Source: JAUSEW01 sp964414015
Lineage (GTDB): Bacteria > Patescibacteriota > Microgenomatia > Levybacterales > UBA12049
Direction of reading: 5' to 3'
NCBI GenBank assembly: GCA_964414015.1
Contig: CAYPUE010000031.1
Location: 1-8,251 of the forward strand
Length of the DNA stretch: 8,251 nt
The translations under genes and the position numbers were made by a program. Below, piece after piece: positions 1 to 4,477 of this stretch (positions are counted from its first letter, which is position 1; each line of letters opens with the position of its first letter). Below the pieces are notes generated by a model, which ran no database searches, was not told where the DNA came from, and saw nothing but the letters and a program-made list of their open reading frames with translations.

Positions 1-51
1 CCAAGATAAACGGATTCAGAGTCCGTTGTCCTACCATTAGACGATCCAGCA
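1..51 (-). tRNA. tRNA-Gln (anticodon CTG), 3' part outside the window
   Basis: Read on the minus strand this is the 5' two thirds of a tRNA. A 7-nt acceptor strand TGCTGGA is followed by TC, a D-arm with stem GTC/GAC around TAATGGTAG, and an anticodon stem ACGGA/TCCGT enclosing loop CTCTGAA. Next come a five-base variable region TTATC and the start of the T-stem (TTGG). Anticodon CTG in that loop reads the glutamine codon CAG, and U at position 1 is typical of tRNA-Gln. The T-loop and 3' acceptor strand lie beyond base 1, so acceptor pairing cannot be checked. A sigma70-like promoter sits directly upstream. Confidence 0.93.
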
Positions 52-61
52 ATGCAAATCA

Positions 62-90
62 ATTCTATCAGATACGCTCTTTAACTACAA
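62..90 (-). promoter_or_regulatory. Promoter of tRNA-Gln
   Basis: On the minus strand a -35 box TTGTAG (85-90) is separated by 17 nt from an extended -10 box TGA-TAGAAT (hexamer 62-67). The expected transcription start is near base 55, giving a tRNA precursor with a leader of only a few bases. Confidence 0.65.
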
Positions 91-157
91 TTTAAGTTTT
101 CTAATAAAATTTTTTGTGGTTTACGTCCACCTTTAAGATAGTACCCACTATTTGCTC

Positions 158-191
158 CAAAAGTATATTGCTACATAGCGCTATACTTTTG
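158..191. repeat. Perfect 10-bp inverted repeat (hairpin)
   Basis: CAAAAGTATA (158-167) and TATACTTTTG (182-191) are perfect reverse complements around a 14-nt loop, which itself holds GCT/AGC. There is no T-run after the stem on either strand, so it is not a standard intrinsic terminator. It lies between the tRNA-Gln promoter and the orphan membrane gene and has no assigned role. Confidence 0.6.
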
Positions 192-196
192 TGTGT

Positions 197-224
197 AAGT
201 GTAAGGCTACACTTCGAAGGTGTA
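197..224. repeat. Two mutually exclusive small hairpins
   Basis: AAGTGTA (197-203) pairs with TACACTT (208-214) over the tetraloop AGGC. Alternatively TACAC (208-212) pairs with GTGTA (220-224) over TTCGAAG. The two stems share one arm, so only one can form at a time. The second overlaps the left copy of the direct repeat that flanks the membrane gene. Confidence 0.45.
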
Positions 225-232
225 AAGCTAAA
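207..232 (+). repeat. Direct repeat, left copy
   Basis: This 26-nt segment matches 913-938 at 23 of 26 positions. The last 18 bases (CGAAGGTGTAAAGCTAAA, 215-232) are identical. The two copies have the same orientation, are 706 bp apart, and bracket the orphan membrane gene together with its promoter. Confidence 0.7.
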
Positions 233-246
233 ATATTCAGCTTTTT
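224..246 (+). terminator. Weak hairpin plus T-run, possible terminator
   Basis: AAAGCT (224-229) pairs with AGCTTT (239-244) across a 9-nt AT-rich loop, followed by TT and then ATAT on the plus strand. The six-base stem is AT-rich and weak. No plus-strand gene lies upstream in the window, so any role would be to block read-through into the gene at 302. This is a tentative call. Confidence 0.22.
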
Positions 247-286
247 ATATCAAACCTCATCAGATGGAAAATAGATTCTAACATTT

Positions 287-295
287 TGTTATACT
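287..295 (+). promoter_or_regulatory. Extended -10 promoter of the membrane gene
   Basis: TGT followed by TATACT (hexamer 290-295) forms an extended -10 box. No good -35 is visible at 17 nt, which the TG element may offset. The -10 ends 7 nt before the ATG at 302, so transcription should start at or next to the start codon, and no Shine-Dalgarno sequence is present. Confidence 0.6.
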
Positions 296-301
296 TTAAT
301 T

Positions 302-889
302 ATGATAGTTCAATTTTTGATTCTATTTGGAATATTTATAAATGCAGTAGGAACAATGAGTTATGTAATTGGAACTGTTAAGGGGGAAATAAAACCCAAT
401 AAAATTACATTTTTTATTTGGTCTATCGCTCCTCTAATCGCTTTTTTCGCTCAAATAACGCAAAAGGTTGGCATTCAATCATTAATGACGCTAAGCGTAG
501 GCATTTTCCCTCTTAGTATTTTTATTGCATCATTTGTAAATAAAAAATCGTATTGGAGATTGAACTTAAGAGATGTAAGTTGTGGGATTTTATCTCTTTT
601 AGGATTGTTTCTTTGGTACCTAACAAAAGTTGGCAATATTGCAATATTTTTTAGTATTCTTTCCGAGGGCTTGGCGACATTGCCAACAATTATTAAATCC
701 TATTATCATCCAGAAACAGAAAGAGGATGGCCTTGGTTTGCATCAGTACTGAGCGGCACGCTTACAGCAATCACTATTCCTAGATGGAATTTCGCTTATT
801 ATGCTTTTCCTCTTTTTTATACTTTTGAAATGTTCCTTGTGTTCTTTTTCGTTCAGTTTAAGATTGGGAAGAAAAGATGGTTCAGATAA
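302..889 (+). CDS. Hypothetical seven-helix membrane protein, perhaps SWEET/PQ-loop-like
   Basis: The 195-aa product is almost wholly hydrophobic, with about seven predicted membrane segments (near residues 3-24, 36-52, 60-78, 92-108, 112-132, 143-160 and 165-187) and a basic tail ending KIGKKRWFR. Two segments look internally related: a helix, a short polar loop and an aromatic-rich helix around residues 18-50 (GTMSYVIGTVKGEIKPNK) and again around 122-155 (EGLATLPTIIKSYYHPETE). A 3+1+3 helix layout with a Pro-Thr-Ile-Ile-Lys step recalls PQ-loop/SWEET transporters, but I do not see the canonical PQ pair, so that is inference. The ATG at 302 is chosen because the -10 box ends 7 nt upstream. 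The gene stands alone, convergent with the EF-like gene, and is bracketed by direct repeats. Confidence 0.8.
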   Translation: MIVQFLILFGIFINAVGTMSYVIGTVKGEIKPNKITFFIWSIAPLIAFFAQITQKVGIQSLMTLSVGIFPLSIFIASFVNKKSYWRLNLRDVSCGILSLLGLFLWYLTKVGNIAIFFSILSEGLATLPTIIKSYYHPETERGWPWFASVLSGTLTAITIPRWNFAYYAFPLFYTFEMFLVFFFVQFKIGKKRWFR

Positions 890-912
890 AAGTTCTCTTG
901 ACAGTGATGAGA

Positions 913-938
913 CTACGCCCCGAAGGTGTAAAGCTAAA
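913..938 (+). repeat. Direct repeat, right copy
   Basis: This is the second copy of the 26-nt repeat at 207-232, differing at three positions near its 5' end. It sits in the 72-nt gap between the convergent ends of the membrane gene (889) and the EF-like gene (962). Confidence 0.7.
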
Positions 939-961
939 TTTTAGACCGACACGTTCAGCAC

Positions 962-1213
962 CTATATTTTGGAAACGAGGATGCCGTCTTTCGCAACTTG
1001 GTCTACTTTTACCGCTATTTCATCCCCTTTTTTGCCGGATGAAACTTGCTTGTGCTCAAGCTGCATTGACTCTATCGTTTGCTCAAAAGAAGCATCTTTT
1101 TTCTCAAACTTTACTTTATCCCCAACCTTCAAGCCTTTCTGAAGTTTTATAACCGCCACTCCTATTTTGTCGTAGTAATGAGTAACTTTGCCAATCAAAT
1201 CTTTTTTATCCAT
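962..1213 (-). CDS. Stand-alone EF-Tu domain-2-like beta-barrel protein
   Basis: The 83-aa protein starts MDKKDLIGKVTHYYDKIGVAVIKL and continues with LKVGDKVKFEKK, FEQTIESMQLEHKQVSSGKKGDEIAVKV and DGILVSKI. This strand pattern (entry strand, a G-D-x-(V/I) turn, the SMQ segment, then GDEIAVK) is that of domain 2 of translational GTPases such as EF-Tu. The family is usually annotated 'translation elongation factor-like protein' in archaea and candidate-phylum bacteria. There is no GTPase domain, so any ribosome or tRNA role is unproven. The start at 1213 follows GGGGGTG about 8 nt upstream. The leader carries a strong GC hairpin. The plus-strand open frame over this locus is its shadow. Confidence 0.85.
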   Translation of the reverse strand: MDKKDLIGKVTHYYDKIGVAVIKLQKGLKVGDKVKFEKKDASFEQTIESMQLEHKQVSSGKKGDEIAVKVDQVAKDGILVSKI

Positions 1214-1233
1214 TCCTTTTTCACCCCCTTTTA

Positions 1234-1248
1234 CCCGCCGAAGGCGGG
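1234..1248 (-). repeat. GC-rich hairpin in the leader of the EF-like gene
   Basis: On the minus strand CCCGCC and GGCGGG form a perfect 6-bp stem over TTC, about 20 nt before the start codon and just upstream of the Shine-Dalgarno-like GGGGGTG. Its GC content stands out against the AT-rich surroundings. The plus-strand core CCCGCCGAAG also occurs, on the minus strand, in the palindrome inside recJ, so it may be a shortened copy of the same repeat family. Confidence 0.6.
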
Positions 1249-1266
1249 CTGCTAGCTGCCATCCTT

Positions 1267-1295
1267 ACTCTAGTATTGTACGCTCCGTATGTCAA
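1267..1295 (-). promoter_or_regulatory. Promoter of the EF-like gene
   Basis: On the minus strand a perfect -35 TTGACA (1290-1295) is followed after 17 nt by TAGAGT (1267-1272). The start would be near 1260, giving a leader of about 47 nt that holds the GC hairpin and a Shine-Dalgarno-like sequence. A TACAAT lies inside the spacer but is at the wrong distance from this -35. Confidence 0.55.
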
Positions 1296-1326
1296 TAGCT
1301 TTATTCCGAAACCTGTGTCCTATAGT

Positions 1327-1355
1327 TTGACATTTGCATCTTAAAATGCTAAAAT
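1327..1355 (+). promoter_or_regulatory. Near-consensus promoter of the methyltransferase gene
   Basis: A perfect -35 TTGACA (1327-1332) is followed by a 17-nt spacer and an extended -10, TGC-TAAAAT (hexamer 1350-1355). The expected start is around 1362, two bases before the ATG at 1364, so the mRNA should be leaderless or nearly so. This also excludes the in-frame TTG at 1334 and ATG at 1346, which lie inside the promoter, as starts. Confidence 0.8.
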
Positions 1356-1363
1356 TGTCCTTT

Positions 1364-2254
1364 ATGACTCTTGAGAATCGTAAAAACCCCGAGTTAGAAC
1401 ATGTTCAAAGAGTAGCTGATTATTACGATGTCACGCAATCATTTTATAAGTTTTTTTGGCATGGCAAAACATTGGGTCTTCATTACGGATTTTGGGCAGG
1501 CAATGTTTCTAACCGCGAAGAGGCAATTCTTAAAGAAAACGAAGTTTTAGCAAATTATGCCAATATAAAGCCTGAAAGTCTGGTTCTTGATGCAGGCTGC
1601 GGTATTGGAGGAAGCGGTATATGGCTGGCTAGAGAAAGAAAAGCTCAAGTTATTGGTCTAAATTTGGTAGATAAACAGCTGACTAAGGGTAAAGATTTGG
1701 TTAAAGAGAAATGCTTATCTCAAAAAGTTAATTTCGTAAAAGGCGATTATCAAGAACTTCCTTTTGTAAGTAATAAATTTGATGTGTTTTGGTCGCTTGA
1801 AAGCATTGAACATTCTACCAATATCGACAATTTAATAAGAGAGGCATTTAGGGTAGTCACGCCTGGAGGCAAAATAGTTATAGCGGCAACATTTTTAGGA
1901 AGGCGAGAACTGTCAGATGAGGAAAAAAGACAAATGAAGGTTGGACAAGATGTTTCCGGCTGTTTTAATGATTTTAGGACTGCGGATGAAGTCGGCGAAG
2001 TCCTCAAGCAAACCGGTTTTAAAAGCGTTATAAATTTAGATGTAACAACATGGGTTATGAAATCAGCAAAGCAGATGACAATAATGTGCCGATGGGGATT
2101 ACCCGTGGCAAAAATTTTAGCAGCTGCCCATTTAGTTTCCTCCATTCTTATCACCAATAGCCAATGGGGAACTTATCAGGAGGGATTATTTAAATCGGGA
2201 GCTACTTCTTACAATATTTTATTAGCTGAAAAACCAAAAGAAAAATTATCTTAA
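1364..2254 (+). CDS. SAM-dependent class I methyltransferase, sterol/tocopherol methyltransferase-like
   Basis: The 296-aa product has a class I methyltransferase fold. Motif I is VLDAGCGIGGSG at residues 74-85. The second strand is VIGLNL (96-101), where an acidic residue is usual at the strand end and Asn is seen. GDYQELPF (127-134) is the adenine-contact region, FDVFWSLESIEH (139-150) is motif post-II, and the TPGGKIVIA strand (166-174) follows. The N-terminal YYDVTQSFYKFFWHGKTLGLHYGFW (about 20-44) resembles the substrate-side helices of Erg6, gamma-tocopherol and related small-molecule C- or N-methyltransferases; the substrate is not known. Its 3' end overlaps that of the dgkA-type gene by 9 bp. 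The ATG at 1364 is chosen from the promoter position. Confidence 0.88.
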   Translation: MTLENRKNPELEHVQRVADYYDVTQSFYKFFWHGKTLGLHYGFWAGNVSNREEAILKENEVLANYANIKPESLVLDAGCGIGGSGIWLARERKAQVIGLNLVDKQLTKGKDLVKEKCLSQKVNFVKGDYQELPFVSNKFDVFWSLESIEHSTNIDNLIREAFRVVTPGGKIVIAATFLGRRELSDEEKRQMKVGQDVSGCFNDFRTADEVGEVLKQTGFKSVINLDVTTWVMKSAKQMTIMCRWGLPVAKILAAAHLVSSILITNSQWGTYQEGLFKSGATSYNILLAEKPKEKLS

Positions 2255-2614
2255 AGCTCTTATTAGATATGGAAAAAAGATAAGAAAACCAACGATTACA
2301 GAACTAATTGCCGTAAGTAAGACCATTCCCGCTGCGACGTCTTTGGCTATTTTTGCTTCCTTACTGTGTCCTTGACTTATAAGATTAACCATTTCTTCTA
2401 TTGAAGAGTTAACCATTTCTGCGGAGATTACCAAAAGAATCATAATTCCCAAAATTCCCATCTCGAACGGATTTACATGCAAGATTAAACTTACAATAAT
2501 AACAACAATTCCAACGGCAAAATGTATTCTAAGATTTTGATTGTCTTTTAACGCGTGGAATATGCCTTCAAACGCATATCCGAAAGATTGAAGTATTGAT
2601 CTATGATTAACCAT
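2246..2614 (-). CDS. dgkA: DgkA-family lipid kinase (diacylglycerol or undecaprenol kinase)
   Basis: This 122-aa integral membrane protein has the DgkA layout: an N-terminal amphipathic stretch and three membrane helices. The signature E66-M-V-N69-S-S-I-E73 matches E. coli E69/N72/E76, and H83...AKIAKDVAAG (87-96) matches the K94-D95 region. The family uses ATP to phosphorylate diacylglycerol (Gram-negatives) or undecaprenol (Gram-positives). With a PAP2-like phosphatase as neighbour and no long C-terminus, undecaprenol is the likelier substrate, by inference. Two oddities stand out: the metal-binding Glu expected two residues before the Asn of the 'ERN' motif is Asn25 (D-N-Q-N-L-R), and the Asp after E-x-x-V is Asn77. 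It is the third gene after gltX and the PAP2 gene, 9 nt downstream of the latter, with no clear Shine-Dalgarno. Confidence 0.9.
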   Translation of the reverse strand: MVNHRSILQSFGYAFEGIFHALKDNQNLRIHFAVGIVVIIVSLILHVNPFEMGILGIMILLVISAEMVNSSIEEMVNLISQGHSKEAKIAKDVAAGMVLLTAISSVIVGFLIFFPYLIRALR

Positions 2615-2623
2615 AAAATAAAT

Positions 2624-3211
2624 TTAGGTTACAAATCTTTTACTTATAATATACACTATAATCGTTAATACTACACCTAAAGCCCCTCCCAATGCTGCCT
2701 CCAGAACCGTATGTCCTTTGGTTTTAACTCTTGACCAAGCAACTATTGGAATTAACGGCAACAACAGAAAAAATAAATGCGCTCCATAAACAATACCTCC
2801 GGATAGTACGAAAGCTGAAAGTGTTGCCAAATGAAGACTGGCTTTAATCCACCTGTTAAGCGTATCTATAATTATTAATCCCACAAATATACCCAAAACT
2901 GCGACGAAAAGAACTTTTGGTCCATTAAGAACTAATAACGATATTAAATAGAAAAACATTATAAGTCCCACGAAAGAAAAAAATAACGGTCTTTGTTCTT
3001 TCTTGGAAATGTATATATCGGAAAAAAAGCCTATCAAAACTCCTGCCAGAACGAAAACTACCACCAACCCCATAAAAATATAGGAAAACATTGTCCATTT
3101 TAAAGCGTATAAATCATTGCTGCTTACTTTATCCACCAAAACATATGGGGCCGCAAGAAGAACGATGATTGGATTCGAGAAAAAGGAGATTATCTTTGCG
3201 AAAGGCATCAT
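2624..3211 (-). CDS. PAP2-superfamily membrane lipid phosphatase
   Basis: The 195-aa protein has about six membrane segments. It carries a recognisable but loose PAP2 (type 2 phosphatidic acid phosphatase) signature: SKKEQRPLFF at 69-78 (the K...RP motif), K-A-S-L-H127-L-A in place of PSGH, and SRVKTKGHTVLEAALGG at 160-176 (the SR...H...E motif with H167). The two catalytic histidines are present. PAP2 enzymes remove phosphate from lipid phosphates or diphosphates, including undecaprenyl diphosphate. The gene lies 4 nt after the gltX stop and 9 nt before the dgkA-type gene, which suggests a lipid-carrier kinase/phosphatase pair. The start is one of two adjacent ATGs; no Shine-Dalgarno is evident, so translation may be coupled to gltX. 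Confidence 0.85.
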   Translation of the reverse strand: MMPFAKIISFFSNPIIVLLAAPYVLVDKVSSNDLYALKWTMFSYIFMGLVVVFVLAGVLIGFFSDIYISKKEQRPLFFSFVGLIMFFYLISLLVLNGPKVLFVAVLGIFVGLIIIDTLNRWIKASLHLATLSAFVLSGGIVYGAHLFFLLLPLIPIVAWSRVKTKGHTVLEAALGGALGVVLTIIVYIISKRFVT

Positions 3212-3215
3212 ACTT

Positions 3216-4439
3216 TTAATCTTTTAGCATCTTTATAACTTTTTCTTTACCTGCGATTTCCAAAGATTCCGGAAGAGGCAAACCGCGTTCTTTTCCTGTT
3301 AATATTTTATAAATAATTGACATCCGAATATTTTCTTTTTCCATTATTTGCTTCATAACAGTTAAGATGTCTTCTTTCTCCCAATTGCTAATTTGCAAAA
3401 ATCCATCTAAAAGTTTTTTGCTGATATTTTTTTCTTTTTCATCCAATTGGATTTTTGTTTCTTCAAAAAAGAACTTTGTTAATTCGTAAAAATCCTTAAG
3501 CGTTGTAATTCTAGTTTGGGCCAAAATAATAAGTTTTCCCAAAGAAGTATCGTCTATTTTTTTAAGATTCGGGTCAAGGGAAAGAATTTGAGATTTGAGA
3601 CTTGAAACTTGAGATTTTTTAATATAAATACTATTCATCCATTCCAGTTTTTGAATATCAAAAACCGAACTTGATGTATTCACATCTTTTAGGTCAAATA
3701 GCTCTACCATTTCCGAAAGAGAAAATATTTCATTGTCCCCGCCCGGATTCCATCCCAAAAGCACCATAAAATTTAAAAGAGCATCTTTTAAATATCCTTC
3801 ATTTCTATAATCAAGAACTGATTTTGCCCCTTCTCTTTTGGAAAGTTTTTTCTTGTCCTTTCCCAAAATAACCGGCAGATGAGCAAAAAACGGTATCTCC
3901 CAAGCAAAACTTTTATATAAAAGCAGATGCTTCGGCGTTGAAGAAATCCATTCGTCTCCTCTAATCACATGCGATATCTCCATCAAATGATCATCCACTA
4001 CGCTTGCCAAGTGGTATGTTGGAAATCCGTCTGATTTAAGAATTACAAAATCTTCTACATCTTGGCTTTTGAAGGAAATAGATTTGTTTCCGACTAAATC
4101 TACCCAGGAAAATACCTGATTTTCCGGAATTTTCATCCAGACAGCGCCTTCTTTTTCGTAAGCCAATTCTTTATCAAGCAGGATTTTTACATGTTTTTTG
4201 TATTCATTTATTCTTTCCGATTGGGTATATGTTTCGTCGGGTGAAATGCCAAGAAAGCTTAAAATTTCAACTATAGCTTCCTGTGCGCCTTTTACAATTC
4301 TCTTCCTGTCTGTATCTTCAATGCGAAGTATAAATCTGCCTTTATTGTGTTTCGCGAAAAGATAGTTAAAAAGAGCTGTCCTTGTATTCCCGATATGCGG
4401 AATTCCCGTGGGGCTTGGCGCAATTCGAACTCTAACCAT
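3216..4439 (-). CDS. gltX: Glutamyl-tRNA synthetase, short form
   Basis: This is a class I synthetase that charges tRNA with glutamate. The N-terminus IAPSPTGIPHIGNTRTAL holds the HIGH-type motif as HIGN (15-18). TQSERINEY (72-80), DFVILKSDGFPTY (130-142) and HVIRGDEW (157-164) are GluRS blocks, and KLSKR (198-202) is the KMSKS motif. At 407 aa it is shorter than the usual 465-490. The segment after ELAYEKEG lacks the cysteine-bearing (C-x-C) insertion, and Trp111 sits directly in the shortened link. A 35-nt run of 7-nt repeats codes for residues 275-286. It heads an operon with the PAP2 and dgkA-type genes. The ATG at 4439 lies 7 nt after a -10 box, so the mRNA is predicted to be leaderless. 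Confidence 0.96.
   Translation of the reverse strand: MVRVRIAPSPTGIPHIGNTRTALFNYLFAKHNKGRFILRIEDTDRKRIVKGAQEAIVEILSFLGISPDETYTQSERINEYKKHVKILLDKELAYEKEGAVWMKIPENQVFSWVDLVGNKSISFKSQDVEDFVILKSDGFPTYHLASVVDDHLMEISHVIRGDEWISSTPKHLLLYKSFAWEIPFFAHLPVILGKDKKKLSKREGAKSVLDYRNEGYLKDALLNFMVLLGWNPGGDNEIFSLSEMVELFDLKDVNTSSSVFDIQKLEWMNSIYIKKSQVSSLKSQILSLDPNLKKIDDTSLGKLIILAQTRITTLKDFYELTKFFFEETKIQLDEKEKNISKKLLDGFLQISNWEKEDILTVMKQIMEKENIRMSIIYKILTGKERGLPLPESLEIAGKEKVIKMLKD
3584..3618. repeat. Five tandem 7-nt repeats inside gltX
   Basis: Plus-strand units read GAATTTG, AGATTTG, AGACTTG, AAACTTG, AGATTTT, a degenerate A(G/A)A(T/C)TTG array of exactly five heptads. On the coding strand it yields the serine/leucine-rich peptide KSQVSSLKSQIL in the anticodon-binding half of GluRS. 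The period of 7 means three successive units use three different reading frames, so the repetition is at DNA level, not a peptide repeat. Confidence 0.75.
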
Positions 4440-4441
4440 AC

Positions 4442-4471
4442 TTGCATTGTACCCTAAGTTTTTCCTATACT
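4442..4471 (+). promoter_or_regulatory. Promoter of the membrane-anchored hypothetical gene
   Basis: TATACT (4466-4471) is a strong -10 hexamer. TTGCAT (4442-4447) is a moderate -35 at 18 nt. The -10 ends 7 nt before a GTG at 4478, predicting a leaderless mRNA with a GTG start. The element occupies almost the same bases as the gltX promoter on the other strand. Confidence 0.62.
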
Positions 4472-4474
4472 CAA
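4446..4474 (-). promoter_or_regulatory. gltX operon promoter
   Basis: On the minus strand TTGAGT (4469-4474) and TACAAT (4446-4451) are 17 nt apart. The -10 box ends 7 nt before the gltX ATG at 4439, so transcription should begin at the start codon. Its -35 shares bases with the -10 of the opposing gene. Confidence 0.72.
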
Positions 4475-4477
4475 TAT

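Noticed and set aside
898..903. TTGACA as a -35 box after the membrane gene
   Set aside because: No -10-like hexamer occurs 16-18 nt downstream and no plus-strand gene follows.
877..1152. Plus-strand open frame of 91 codons over the EF-like locus
   Set aside because: It is antisense to the EF-Tu domain-2-like gene, begins inside the end of the membrane gene, has no promoter or ribosome site, and its peptide shows no family pattern.
1334..1363. Upstream TTG/ATG start of the methyltransferase (10 extra residues)
   Set aside because: These codons lie inside the promoter: the TTG starts just after the -35 box and the ATG overlaps the extended -10. They would not be in the transcript.
1750..2157. 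Minus-strand open frame of 135 codons inside the methyltransferase
   Set aside because: It lies wholly antisense to well-conserved methyltransferase motifs, and its peptide is a typical low-quality shadow.
3584..3618. CRISPR-like or phase-variation array
   Set aside because: Units are 7 nt with no spacers, they degenerate at several positions, and the frame is intact, so there is no evidence of CRISPR and only speculation for phase variation.
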